Assembly (NCBI RefSeq): GCF_009380155.1
Contig: NZ_WHUV01000002.1
Location: forward strand, 558,001 to 622,000
Origin: Pseudomonas piscis
GTDB lineage: Bacteria > Pseudomonadota > Gammaproteobacteria > Pseudomonadales > Pseudomonadaceae
Length of the DNA stretch: 64,000 nucleotides
Direction: 5' to 3'
In this document: in pieces, positions 38,421 through 47,187 of the stretch
Layout: the number at the start of each line of letters is the position of its first letter
Numbering within the stretch: the stretch's first letter is position 1
Notes under the pieces: model-generated
Seen by the model: the letters and a program-made list of their open reading frames with translations, nothing else
What the model was told of the DNA's origin: nothing
Database searches by the model: none
Made by a program: the position numbers and the translations under genes

Positions 38421-38633
38421 TCAAGGCGCCGTGGTGGTGGGCGAGAGTTGTCCGGTCAGGTCCCAGACCTCCAGCATCCTGGCATATTCCAGGGCATGGC
38501 CCGGGTCGCCCTGCAGCCAGTCCTTGAAGGCCTGGCGCTCCTGGGCGGTGCAATCGTCCTCGCGCAGGCGCATGCACCAGTGCGCGGCCTGCATCATCAC
38601 GTATTCGTCTGCTTCACTGGCAGAGTCAGTCAT
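38421..38633 (-). CDS. Stand-alone FecR/PupR N-terminal domain protein (DUF4880-like)
   Basis: 70 residues matching only the cytosolic N-terminal sigma-binding domain of FecR-type anti-sigma regulators: QAAHWCMRLREDDCTAQERQ, then FKDWLQGDPGHALEYARMLE and VWDL. The frame ends in TGA before the transmembrane and periplasmic part, and no continuation in other frames was seen. No ECF sigma factor or TonB receptor gene is adjacent. It may be a decayed remnant or a free-standing sigma-factor modulator. ATG 38633 has a weak SD (AGGATC). Confidence 0.7.
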   Translation of the reverse strand: MTDSASEADEYVMMQAAHWCMRLREDDCTAQERQAFKDWLQGDPGHALEYARMLEVWDLTGQLSPTTTAP

Positions 38634-38981
38634 TGCTTCGATCCTTGTTCAGGTGGTGCTCAACGCGTCCTTGCAGGACGACATCCCAGCAGTATCGGAT
38701 TGAAACTCGCCCGTGGCCAAGATCGGCGTTTGGTTGCGTCCGCGAACCCCGGTACGGAGTACTGCAGGAGGAGGGCAATCTAAGGCAACGAGCGAGAAAA
38801 AATCGTCAAGACAGCGACCATGGGAGGCCTTGCCAGTCGATGGGAGCCAACAACTGTGACCTGGGCCACAGCCCGCGGGTTCAGTGCGCTTGAGGCCGCA
38901 GGCAGCGGCCAGTGGTTGCTTTATACTGCGCGCGGCAAATACCCATGAAATGGAATCCACCGATCAAGCGAGGGAAGCAAC
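38634..38981. other. Intergenic region upstream of the effector gene
   Basis: About 350 nt, no credible gene. TTTATACTGCG near 38930 contains TATACT, a plausible -10 about 45 nt before the effector start, without a convincing -35. Nothing repetitive was seen. Confidence 0.3.
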
Positions 38982-39437
38982 GTGAGCGCCAAGCTGTGCA
39001 ACAACATCAGTGCCGTCACCTTTGTCAGCAAATACAAGGTGGTGTGCCAGCCAATCGCCGATCAACTGGACCTTCCGGTGGAGAACATCCTCGGTCTGGC
39101 GGCCCAGGAGAGCCAGTACGGCACCGGGCGGATCGCCCAGGACCTGAACAACTTCTTTTCCATGCACGCACCGGCCCCGCTGCAGATCGGAGCCGAGGCG
39201 CCCCGGGGCAATGCGGCGATCAAGGTGGCCAAGTTCGCCTCGTTCCAGCAGTCGGCCCAGTCCTTCGCGCAAAGCTTCGGCGCCTCGGTACGCGGCAAGC
39301 GCGAGCCGATGGAGTTCGCCCAGGCCCTGGTACGCAGCGGCTATAACAGCGGCGATGCGGCCACCGGCGGGCGCAACGGCTTCGCCAAGTACCTGGCGGA
39401 CATCATCATTGCGGTCAGGGGACGCATGGCATGCTGA
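38982..39437 (+). CDS. tge2: Glucosaminidase-fold type VI effector (Tge2-type)
   Basis: 151 residues, no signal peptide, matching a short glucosaminidase/lysozyme-like domain: ILGLAAQESQYGTGRIAQDL with the likely catalytic Glu43, NNFFSMHAPAP, and FASFQQSAQSFAQSFG. A cytosolic peptidoglycan hydrolase without export signal, 7-nt overlapped by a periplasmic partner, is the layout of the T6SS Tge/Tgi families; Tge2 was described from P. protegens as an N-acetylglucosaminidase-fold effector. Start is GTG 38982 with GAGGGA 6 nt before. There is no T6SS structural gene in the window, so delivery must come from elsewhere. Confidence 0.8.
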   Translation: MSAKLCNNISAVTFVSKYKVVCQPIADQLDLPVENILGLAAQESQYGTGRIAQDLNNFFSMHAPAPLQIGAEAPRGNAAIKVAKFASFQQSAQSFAQSFGASVRGKREPMEFAQALVRSGYNSGDAATGGRNGFAKYLADIIIAVRGRMAC

Positions 39438-39901
39438 ACCACAATCTGCCGTCCCGGATGCTCGGCCTGGCCTTGGCTTGCGCTGCCTTCAGCGCCTGTG
39501 CCTCGGCTGGTTTGCAGCCCACCGAAGTCCAGCATTCCGGCCTGACCCGCGAGCAGGCGCAGCAGGTGTTGCTGGTGGCCCTCAAGCACCAGGATTACCA
39601 GATGGATCGGCCCGGAGTGTTCGTCGATGGCAACCTGCAGGATGAAAGCGGCAAGCCGCCACACCCGGGCTACTTCGACTTCAGCCTGGGCTATGAGGAT
39701 CCCAAGGCCGGCGCCACCGAATACTGGGGGCTGTTCTCGGTCAGCACGGCCACCGGCGACGTCTGGGAAATCAACAGCTGCAAGCGCCTCGATGGCGGCG
39801 AGCTGCGCGCCCTGCAGGGCCAGATCATGGGCCGTACCGGCAAGACCCTGGTGGATGAGGAGCCACAACGCCGGGGCTTGGGTTGCGAGGACGAGAAGTA
39901 G
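39431..39901 (+). CDS. tgi2: Periplasmic immunity protein for the glucosaminidase effector (Tgi2-type)
   Basis: 156 residues. The N-terminal export signal MLGLALACAAFSAC suggests either a lipoprotein (Cys after SA) or Sec-processed periplasmic protein. The mature part has HSGLTREQAQQVLLVALKH and a C-terminal paired Cys (NSCKRLDG and GLGCEDEK). The start codon overlaps the effector stop region (ATGCTGA), so toxin and antidote are co-translated. Function as immunity rests on position, localisation and resemblance in layout to Tgi2. Sequence family is otherwise small. Confidence 0.76.
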   Translation: MLNHNLPSRMLGLALACAAFSACASAGLQPTEVQHSGLTREQAQQVLLVALKHQDYQMDRPGVFVDGNLQDESGKPPHPGYFDFSLGYEDPKAGATEYWGLFSVSTATGDVWEINSCKRLDGGELRALQGQIMGRTGKTLVDEEPQRRGLGCEDEK

Positions 39902-39968
39902 TGCGGCAGGCGAGTAGGCTGGACGTCTTGCTCGCCTGGTGTTGCCCCCGCCTGGTGTACCTGGCGGG

Positions 39969-41414
39969 CTAGTCGATATCCGCTTCGATACGCTGGATCA
40001 GGTAGGGATAGAAGGGATTGGAGGTCAGGCGCATCAACTCATCCATGGGCAGGACCAGCACCCCCCGTTCGCCACGGGCGGCCAGGGTTCCCAGGTGCAC
40101 GCCAAAACTCTCGGTGCTGGTGGGCTGGGTGCCATACAGCGCATCGTCCACGGGGAAGGGCAGCGCCACATGGGATAGCGAGAACACTTCCGGCGGGTAG
40201 GCCAGGTCCAGGGGCTGCCGGCTTTCTTGCCGGCTGCCAGCAGCGGTGCTCAACAGCTGCACCGTGCTGTTGCCGGTGCCTTGGTTGCTCAGGATCCGCG
40301 TGCTGTAGTTGCGTGGCGGCGGTGGTAGCAGGCTGGCCGCGGAGGTGGCACTGGCCGGATCCAGCAATCCCTCGAAGTCCCGGGCACGGTTGAGGTCCAA
40401 GAGCACCAGCTCGCTGCCGTTGGCCGGCAGTTGCCGATACAGCCCGTTGACCAGCGCCGGTGTGCTGACGGTGGAGTCCACCAGGGACTGGAACGCCAGG
40501 ATTGGCGGCATCTCGGCCAGGCGCGGGTCGTCCGCCAAGGCCTGCAGCTGGCTTTGCAAGGCATCGGTGAGCAGCCAGGACTGGCGGGCACCGTTGACCG
40601 GGAACGAGTTGTACTTGAACGGGTTGTATTCCGGACGCAGGTTCAGCCAAGCCGTCTTGCTGAAGGCCGGGAACACCGCCGGCCAGGCAGCCACCCCGGC
40701 GAAGCGCGCGGAGGCCGCAACCCCGATCATCGGCGAGACCAGCACCAGGCGCTGGGCCTGGGGCAATTGCGGATCGAGCAGGGCATCCAGGGCGTACTTG
40801 ACCGCCAGGGCGCCACCGTTGGAGTAACCCACCAGGTGCAGTGGCGCCGGCGCCGGGACTTCAGCCCGGGCGGTGCGCAGGGCCAGGCGCGTGGCGGCCA
40901 GCCAGTCTTGCCAGCGGGCATCGGTCAAGCCCGCAGGCACCGTGCCGTGGCCGGGCAGGCGCAGGCCGATGGCCAGGTAGCCGTGCTCGACATAGCGCTG
41001 GGCAATGTGCCGCAGGCTGTAGGGCGAGTCGGTAAGGCCATGCACCAGCACCACCACGCCCCGAGGCTGCCCTTGCGGGCGCAACAGGTAGGAACGGTTC
41101 CAGTCGGTGGCGAACCCCGGGGGATAGACCCGGCTGTCCTGGCGGTAGCGATTGAACGGTGGCACCCGGGTCGGATCCAGGGCGGCGCTGACTGCGTGCT
41201 CGACCTCGGCGAATACCCGGTCCTCGGCCTTGAGCCAGCCGGTCCAATCGCTGCGGTCGAGCTCCTCGGCGTCCAGCTCGTGAGGGACATACAGGTGCCA
41301 GGGTTGCAGCGCCGGGCCGCGTTCGCTGTCGTAGATCCGCCAGGCCGAGAGGGTCAGGGCCGCGACCGTGAGCACCAGCGCGCCTTGTTTGAACAGCCAG
41401 GCGAGCTTGCTCAT
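39969..41414 (-). CDS. Large alpha/beta hydrolase with N-terminal membrane anchor
   Basis: 481 residues. A single N-terminal hydrophobic helix (LVLTVAALTLSAWRI) suggests a signal anchor, then an alpha/beta hydrolase core: LVHGLTDSPYSLRHIA (oxyanion), GYSNGGALAVKYA with nucleophile Ser (GxSxG), and a catalytic His expected in the C-terminal SLSHVALPFPVDD. Longer than typical lipases because of an extra C-terminal segment. It overlaps the upstream Fe-S-type regulator by 4 nt. Substrate unknown, probably an ester. Confidence 0.82.
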   Translation of the reverse strand: MSKLAWLFKQGALVLTVAALTLSAWRIYDSERGPALQPWHLYVPHELDAEELDRSDWTGWLKAEDRVFAEVEHAVSAALDPTRVPPFNRYRQDSRVYPPGFATDWNRSYLLRPQGQPRGVVVLVHGLTDSPYSLRHIAQRYVEHGYLAIGLRLPGHGTVPAGLTDARWQDWLAATRLALRTARAEVPAPAPLHLVGYSNGGALAVKYALDALLDPQLPQAQRLVLVSPMIGVAASARFAGVAAWPAVFPAFSKTAWLNLRPEYNPFKYNSFPVNGARQSWLLTDALQSQLQALADDPRLAEMPPILAFQSLVDSTVSTPALVNGLYRQLPANGSELVLLDLNRARDFEGLLDPASATSAASLLPPPPRNYSTRILSNQGTGNSTVQLLSTAAGSRQESRQPLDLAYPPEVFSLSHVALPFPVDDALYGTQPTSTESFGVHLGTLAARGERGVLVLPMDELMRLTSNPFYPYLIQRIEADID

Positions 41415-42082
41415 GAGTCGGCGCCTGGGGCGCTGATGCGGTATACGCAGCGCCGGTCACCGGTGATCAGGTGTTCCATGCGCTGTACTTCGCCCAATTC
41501 GCCGATGGCCGCCTGGAACACCTGCAGTTCGGAGCGGCAGAAACCCTGGCATTGCCGCGCGGCGACACAGATCGGACAGTGGCTTTCGATCAGCAACCAG
41601 TCATCGCCTGCGCTTTCCACATGGGCCATATACCCGGCCAGGTCACGGATTTGCGCCAGGGCGCGGACCCGTTCCTCCAGCGTCGACAGCGGTGCACAGG
41701 TAGCCAGGTACTCGGCACTGTTGATCCGCTCCATGTCGCTGACGATGCGCTCGACGCCGTCGGCACCGAATACCGCGCGGATCGAGTCGATCAACTGCAA
41801 GGTCAGGTTGGCATGGGTATCGGGGAAGCGTGCCTGGGCCTGTTCGGTCAGCACCCATTTCTGCGAGGGACGCCCGGCGCCCTGGGCCGGCATCAGTTGG
41901 CCGGTGATGAGCTGGCTATCCACCAGTTTCTGCAACTGTTGGCGGGTGGCCTCCAGCGACACCTCCAGCAGTGGCGCCAGGTCGGCGGTTTTCAAGGGGC
42001 CGCGGGTTTTCAGCAGGAACAGGATCCGCTCGGCGGTGGCGCCGGGGCTTTTCTTGTCGGCCGGGGAAGAAATCGAAGACAT
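41411..42082 (-). CDS. Winged-helix regulator with C-terminal cysteine cluster (SufR-like, COG2345)
   Basis: 223 residues. N-terminal HTH: AERILFLLKTRGPLKTADLA, then PLLEVSLEATRQQLQKLVD. The C-terminus has CPICVAARQCQGFCRSEL, four Cys in the C-x2-C-x6-C-x3-C arrangement that binds an Fe-S cluster in SufR-type repressors. ATG 42082 was chosen over an upstream frame extension without a domain. It is divergent from the MFS gene at 42299, and in operon with the hydrolase; it probably represses both. Confidence 0.83.
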   Translation of the reverse strand: MSSISSPADKKSPGATAERILFLLKTRGPLKTADLAPLLEVSLEATRQQLQKLVDSQLITGQLMPAQGAGRPSQKWVLTEQAQARFPDTHANLTLQLIDSIRAVFGADGVERIVSDMERINSAEYLATCAPLSTLEERVRALAQIRDLAGYMAHVESAGDDWLLIESHCPICVAARQCQGFCRSELQVFQAAIGELGEVQRMEHLITGDRRCVYRISAPGADS

Positions 42083-42298
42083 GCGGGACCATTGGCCAAG
42101 GGGCGATCGGGAAAATTCGGTTGCCTGCGCAACGCACGCAACCGGGCAAGCATAACAGGCTATGCGGGCCTGGCCTGGAGATTGTCCGTCGGGGGTTCGA
42201 TAGGAGCGGGGAGTGGGCGATGCTGAAAAAACCAATTATCAAAGCAATTACTTGTGTAATACAGTGCGCCTTCTCGAACAACCAGACAGGAACAAGCC

Positions 42299-43708
42299 AT
42301 GGCATCGACAACGGGCTGGTCGGCATTGCTACTGGGCAAGAATGGGCTGCGCTCCGCAGCCCTGGCCGGGGGCGTCGCGCTGCATGCAATCAACATCTAC
42401 CTGGTCACCACTTTGCTGCCGTCGGTGGTGCAAGACATCGGCGGCCTGGACTACTACGCCTGGAACACCACGCTGTTCGTGGTCGCCTCGATCATCGGCT
42501 CCGTGCTCTCGACCCGGGCCCTGGCAGTACTGGGCCCGAAGCTGGCGTATGCCCTGGCGGGCGGGGTGTTCATGCTGGGCTGCGGTTTGTGTGCGCTGGC
42601 GCCGGACATGGCCTGGCTGATTGTCGGGCGCAGTATCCAGGGGCTGGGCGGTGGCCTGCTGTTCGCCTTGCCCTACGCGATGATCCGCCTGGTGTTCGAT
42701 GAACCGCTATGGCCCCGGGCGATGGCGCTGATCTCGGCCATGTGGGGCATGGCTACGTTGATCGGGCCGGCGGTGGGTGGGGTATTCGCCGAGCAGGGCA
42801 GCTGGCGTGCGGCATTCTGGGTGCTATTGCCTTGTACCTTGTTGTTCATGCTGCTGGCCGTCGTCCTGTTACCGGGAAGGAGCCGAGAACCGATGCCACG
42901 TACTCCAATCCCCGGACTGCAGCTGGTGCTGCTGACGGTCATGGTCCTGGCGATTTCCGTTGGCAGCGTCAGCGCCTCGGCGCTGTACAACGTCCTGGGG
43001 CTGGCCGTGGGCCTGGGCCTGTTGCTGGTGGTGGGGGCCATGGAGAACCGCTCGGCAAAGCGCCTGTTGCCCCGTGGCAGCTTGAAACCCGGCAGCCTGT
43101 TGCTGCCGCTGTACCTGTCCATGGCGTTGCTGGTGGTGGGCATGACCAGCGAGGTCTTCGTGCCATTGTTCCTCCAGGTGCTGCATCACCAGACGCCGTT
43201 GCTGGCCGGTTACATCGCCGCCTTGATGGCTGCGGGCTGGACCCTGGGAGCGCTGGCCAGCTCCGGGCTGGGGGTGGGCGCTGCGGCCCGGGCGGTGGCC
43301 AGCGCGCCGTTGCTGGTAGTGGCCGGGTTGCTCCTGGCCTGCCTGGCCATGCCCGCCGCCAGCAGCCTGGCGAGCCTGGGGGCAATCTGCCTGGCCATGG
43401 TGCTGGTGGGGGTTGGTATTGGCCTGGCCTGGCCGCACCTGCTGGCGCGGGTCCTGGAGAGCGCCCCTGCCGACCAGAAGGAGCTGGCCGGGGCTTCGAT
43501 CACCACCGTGCAACTGGTGGCTACAGCGCTGGGAGCGGCGCTGGCGGGGATGATCGTCAACCTGGCGGGGCTTGGTAGCGGTAATGACCTGGCCGGGGCA
43601 GCCCGGGCGGCGAGCTGGTTGTTCGGCTTGTATGCCGGGCTGTCGTTGCTGTTGTTCGTCTCGGTGCGCCAGGTACGCCGCGACCTACCTGTGGTCGCGC
43701 AGCTCTAG
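42299..43708 (+). CDS. MFS efflux transporter (DHA-type)
   Basis: 469 residues with 12-14 hydrophobic helices. MFS traits: ALAVLGPKLAYALAGGVFM in loop 2-3 and the motif C-like region GPAVGGVFAEQGSWRAAFW after helix five, typical of drug-proton antiporters. It starts at ATG 42299 with CAGGAAC upstream. Divergent from the Fe-S-type regulator, which suggests inducible efflux of a redox-active or toxic compound. The substrate cannot be predicted. Confidence 0.87.
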   Translation: MASTTGWSALLLGKNGLRSAALAGGVALHAINIYLVTTLLPSVVQDIGGLDYYAWNTTLFVVASIIGSVLSTRALAVLGPKLAYALAGGVFMLGCGLCALAPDMAWLIVGRSIQGLGGGLLFALPYAMIRLVFDEPLWPRAMALISAMWGMATLIGPAVGGVFAEQGSWRAAFWVLLPCTLLFMLLAVVLLPGRSREPMPRTPIPGLQLVLLTVMVLAISVGSVSASALYNVLGLAVGLGLLLVVGAMENRSAKRLLPRGSLKPGSLLLPLYLSMALLVVGMTSEVFVPLFLQVLHHQTPLLAGYIAALMAAGWTLGALASSGLGVGAAARAVASAPLLVVAGLLLACLAMPAASSLASLGAICLAMVLVGVGIGLAWPHLLARVLESAPADQKELAGASITTVQLVATALGAALAGMIVNLAGLGSGNDLAGAARAASWLFGLYAGLSLLLFVSVRQVRRDLPVVAQL

Positions 43709-43786
43709 TCGCGAGGCTATTGCAGATTGTGGCGGGAGCTTCATCGGAGTTTAATCGACGCCTTTTCTTGTGATTGCAGGTTCGCC

Positions 43787-44407
43787 ATGGATGACTCCGC
43801 CCGCCATATCGTCGACTTGTACCAGCGCCATGCCACGGCCTGGGATCAGGTTCGCCGCGCCAATACCCGTGGCTTTCAGTCCGAGCTGGCCTGGTTGCAG
43901 CGCTTTCGCCAGCTCATGGGCGCTGGGCGGCAGGTGCTGGACCTGGGCTGTGGTGGCGCCGAGCCGTTGGCCAGTTACCTGATCGAGCATGGCTGCGAGC
44001 TGACCGGGGTCGACAGCTCCAACGCGTTACTGGAACTGTGCCGGCAACGACATGGCGAGCAACGCTGGATCCACGCGGATATGCGCGACCTGGCCCTGGG
44101 GGAGGATTTCGCCGGCATCCTGGCCTGGAACAGCCTGTTCCACCTGGCGCCGGACGATCAGAGAGCGATGTTCGCGGTGTTCGAGCGCCACGCCCGCCCG
44201 GGTTGTGCACTGATGTTCACCAGTGGCCCGGCGGCGGGCGAGGCCATTGGTGAATTTGAGGGAGAAGCGCTGTACCACGCCAGCCTCGATCCCGGCGAGT
44301 ACTGCACGCTGCTCGACACCCATGGCTTCGAGGTGGTCCGGCATGTCAGTGAAGACCCCGACTGCTGCGGGTTCACGGTATGGCTGGCGCGGGGCCTGGA
44401 TTATTAA
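43787..44407 (+). CDS. Class I SAM-dependent methyltransferase
   Basis: 206 residues. SAM motif I VLDLGCGGAEPLASYL at about 48-63, motif II acidic loop GVDSSNALLELC, and NSLFHLAPDDQ in the post-II region. Start chosen at ATG 43787; the frame is open earlier but without SD. The substrate is unknown. It converges on the Septu-like nuclease gene with only 3 nt between the stops. Confidence 0.85.
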   Translation: MDDSARHIVDLYQRHATAWDQVRRANTRGFQSELAWLQRFRQLMGAGRQVLDLGCGGAEPLASYLIEHGCELTGVDSSNALLELCRQRHGEQRWIHADMRDLALGEDFAGILAWNSLFHLAPDDQRAMFAVFERHARPGCALMFTSGPAAGEAIGEFEGEALYHASLDPGEYCTLLDTHGFEVVRHVSEDPDCCGFTVWLARGLDY

Positions 44408-44410
44408 GGC

Positions 44411-45361
44411 TCAGATAATCCCTTGTTGCCGGGCGATGCTGTGTAGGCAGATGCCCAGGGCGCGGCTTTCACAGTCGTCCGGATTGAAGCCGAGGATAAA
44501 TGCCGGGCGCCGGACCAGGGACTGGATGATCTTGTCGCTTTCGTCCAGGTCGCGCTGGCGCTTGAGCATGTCGCTCACTTCGGGGGTGTACCACTGGTAG
44601 CGCTCCTCCAGGTAAAAGAACCGGGAAAATTCATCCCAGGCGCCGTTGCCTGTCACCGCCAGGCTGATCTCTCCGTTGGTAACGCCGTGGATAGCCAGGG
44701 CCGAGCCCTTGATACCGAAGCTCATGTCCAGGGCGACGGCGGGGTCGAAGGGGTGGGGAAGATTGGCACCCGGAACTTCATCGCCCTTGATCGACGAGTT
44801 GCACTGGTAGCAACTGGGGACCAGGTTGTGCAGCGACACCGCCAGGTAGGGGTAGATGGATTTGGGCAGGAAGTGATCCAGGGGTGGGCGCATCTCCAGC
44901 TTCTTGGGCGTGGCTTTGCTCGTGGCCTGGCCGTGGTAGTTCACATGATTCAGGTGGCAATAGGGACAGATGCGCAGCCCGTGGCTGCCCACCAGCTTGT
45001 AGGCGTTCCAGCCCTGGCTCTTGTAGATGAACTTGTCGTAGTCGAAAACCTTGTCGAGGGCCTGGAGCAGCTTCTCCATGTGGCTTTGCTTTGTGAAGGA
45101 TTTTTGCTGACGGGCATGCATGTAGGGAGTCAAGGTCGAGCCGGTGGCGAGGTCGATAGCCTCGATCAGCGCCCGTAGTTCGGCGACGCTGCCGACCAGG
45201 ACCGTCTTGCGGTTCTTCAGCAACAGCTTGTGCAGCGAGGCGGTGAAGGAAGGGTATCCGGTAAAAGATGCCTTCCATTTCGTCATCTCCTCGTCAAAAC
45301 GCTGGCCCAGGGTCGCCAGGTGGCTGTTGATCGTGGCGGTGGATACCTCAAGCTTGAGCAT
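44411..45361 (-). CDS. HNH nuclease, PtuB-like partner of an ABC-type ATPase
   Basis: 316 residues. The nuclease core is C-terminal of centre: ICPYCHLNH (Cys132, Cys135), LDHFLPKSIYPYLAV (His163), and NLVPSCYQCNSSIKG (Cys184, Cys187, Asn188), an HNH fold with a zinc ribbon as in retron-type and Septu PtuB HNH proteins. ATG 45361 follows GGGGAG and overlaps the ATPase stop by 14 nt; a longer start at 45400 is less likely. ATPase-plus-HNH pairs of these sizes are the Septu anti-phage layout. Defence function is inferred, not shown. Confidence 0.84.
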   Translation of the reverse strand: MLKLEVSTATINSHLATLGQRFDEEMTKWKASFTGYPSFTASLHKLLLKNRKTVLVGSVAELRALIEAIDLATGSTLTPYMHARQQKSFTKQSHMEKLLQALDKVFDYDKFIYKSQGWNAYKLVGSHGLRICPYCHLNHVNYHGQATSKATPKKLEMRPPLDHFLPKSIYPYLAVSLHNLVPSCYQCNSSIKGDEVPGANLPHPFDPAVALDMSFGIKGSALAIHGVTNGEISLAVTGNGAWDEFSRFFYLEERYQWYTPEVSDMLKRQRDLDESDKIIQSLVRRPAFILGFNPDDCESRALGICLHSIARQQGII

Positions 45362-46973
45362 TGGCACGGCTCCCCAGGATATCCAGCTGTTGCTGTACAT
45401 GGCGCCGGAGTTCGTCGTTGGCCAGGGAGTCGGCGATGTGCCGGGCCTGGCCCAGTGCCTGGAGCCCCCGGACTTCGCCGTTGAGCACTGCGGCGAGCCG
45501 CTCCAGGCGTTGATGGTTGAACTCGCCGGTGAAATCCTCGACCTCGAATACCTTGCTCAGGGTCTGCTTGGGGGTGTAGCCAAAGGCATTGGTCAGCCGT
45601 GCGTTATCCAGGTCGAACAGCCGCCCGGCAGGGGTATCGGCCGCGACGATCAGCGAATGGGTGGAAATCAGCACATGGGTGCGCTTGGCCAACTGGCCAA
45701 ACTGCCCGATGAACTTCAGCAGGTCGAAGATGTAGATGCGCTGCCACTTGGGGTGCATGAACATCTCGCCTTCGTCGATGCACAGCAACATCGATTGCTC
45801 CGGGGAAGCCTGTTCGAACTCTCCAAAGGCCCTGGCTACTGCGCAGTAGAGAGACATCATGCTGGCCTGGCCGGAACTTAACTGGGTGAAGGAGAACTGC
45901 AGCATATCCAGGCTGCTCAACTCGCTGTAGACCTGTGAATGTTGACGGATATGGTGGCCAACCTGCTGATCCAGGTAGCCCATCCTCGACTTGCGGCCCC
46001 AGGAGTTGAGGTCCGCGAACAGCAATTTGGCCAGGTGCAGAACATCCCTGGCCTTGGCCAATTGCTTAAGCAATGGAGGGTGCTCCGTTAACTGCTCGAG
46101 GACAAATTCCGGGTCGCTCAGGGCCTTGCTCAGCCACGGGTGGTGATCCTGGACCAGCTCCTGCAATTCATCGATCAAGTCGTACAGGTTTTGTGCCGTG
46201 AGGCTTTCAGCCCCTTCCAGAATCGCGTAGGACCAGATGAATTTCGCTTCACGCGAAGCGTTATGCTCCAACTCCAGCAGGTGTTTCTTCAGCTCGGGAT
46301 CCAGTGCCTTGTGTGCCGAACTATCGGGACGATAAACCGTCATCAACTCCACCAGCGACATCGTCTTGAGCTTCAGCGTGACCTGGGCTTGGTCGACAAA
46401 GGTGACGCGTTCCTTGAGGTGGGGATAGGCCGTGAAGGCCGCCACCAGTTCCGACTCCACATCCTTGCCAAACCTGGGGCTGATATCTTTTACACCCAGA
46501 CGACGCAGGCGATTGCGCCGCAGCTTTTCAAAGGGCGAGGTGGTGTAGAACAGCGTCGAGAGGTTCGGCAGCGAGGCCTGCTGCCCCTGGTCAATCTCAA
46601 GTTCCGAATGCAGTTGAACGTCCTTGAGTGAGCTCCCCCGGGAAAGATGCAGCCCCTGCTCATCCTCCCAGAGCAGGCTGAGCTTCTCCTGCGGCTGCCA
46701 CTTGGCCAGCGCCCGGCACAGTTCCAGCAACAGGGCGGTCTTGCCGCTGCCGTTCTCTCCATAGAGCGTGGTGAACGACGCCACTTTCAACGGTGACCGG
46801 GCTTGGCCAGCGCTCGTTGAGCGGCTGATCGTCAATCTAGGTGAGGCCTGCTCGAGCAAGGCAGAGGGTGGATGAACCACCGCCTCGTAGACATCGGTCA
46901 ATGGCAGGACGGCGCAAGTTCCGGAGTTACCAACGAAGAACAGCACATGAATGACGGGGCGATTTGACGGCAT
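45348..46973 (-). CDS. ABC/SMC-type AAA ATPase, PtuA-like
   Basis: 541 residues. Walker A GENGSGKT at 72-79, ABC signature LSSGQ at 365-369, Walker B LLCIDEGEMFMHP at 396-408 (Asp400, Glu401) and the switch His in STHS at 437-440. The insert between Walker A and signature is alpha-helical. It matches the PtuA class of ATPases that gate a nuclease partner. ATG 46973 has AAGGA upstream; a much longer open frame upstream has no coding support. Transcribed first, with the HNH gene overlapping downstream. Confidence 0.84.
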   Translation of the reverse strand: MPSNRPVIHVLFFVGNSGTCAVLPLTDVYEAVVHPPSALLEQASPRLTISRSTSAGQARSPLKVASFTTLYGENGSGKTALLLELCRALAKWQPQEKLSLLWEDEQGLHLSRGSSLKDVQLHSELEIDQGQQASLPNLSTLFYTTSPFEKLRRNRLRRLGVKDISPRFGKDVESELVAAFTAYPHLKERVTFVDQAQVTLKLKTMSLVELMTVYRPDSSAHKALDPELKKHLLELEHNASREAKFIWSYAILEGAESLTAQNLYDLIDELQELVQDHHPWLSKALSDPEFVLEQLTEHPPLLKQLAKARDVLHLAKLLFADLNSWGRKSRMGYLDQQVGHHIRQHSQVYSELSSLDMLQFSFTQLSSGQASMMSLYCAVARAFGEFEQASPEQSMLLCIDEGEMFMHPKWQRIYIFDLLKFIGQFGQLAKRTHVLISTHSLIVAADTPAGRLFDLDNARLTNAFGYTPKQTLSKVFEVEDFTGEFNHQRLERLAAVLNGEVRGLQALGQARHIADSLANDELRRHVQQQLDILGSRANAQA

Positions 46974-47135
46974 ATTCAATCCTTGGTGGTTATGAGCGCG
47001 CCAAGGATCAGCTCCTCGGCACAGCGCTGGCAGCCTTCCTGGATGGCATTGGGCTAGCAGTTCGCGCGGCGCGCGCAGGTTCGCACAAGGGCAGGGCGGG
47101 GGGAATAGGTTCAGCGCCGCGGTAGGCGTAGACAC

Positions 47136-47175
47136 AAAAAAGCCGCTGGCCTTGGCGGGACAGCGGCTTGTTTCA
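47136..47175 (-). terminator. Intrinsic terminator downstream of the PCuAC gene
   Basis: On the minus strand AAGCCGCTG and CAGCGGCTT form a 9-bp stem with a 13-nt loop that is G/C rich, followed by TTTTTTG. It is placed 13 nt after the PCuAC stop and ends the SCO1-PCuAC transcript before the ATPase gene's promoter region. Confidence 0.9.
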
Positions 47176-47187
47176 AGCAGTGCAGGC

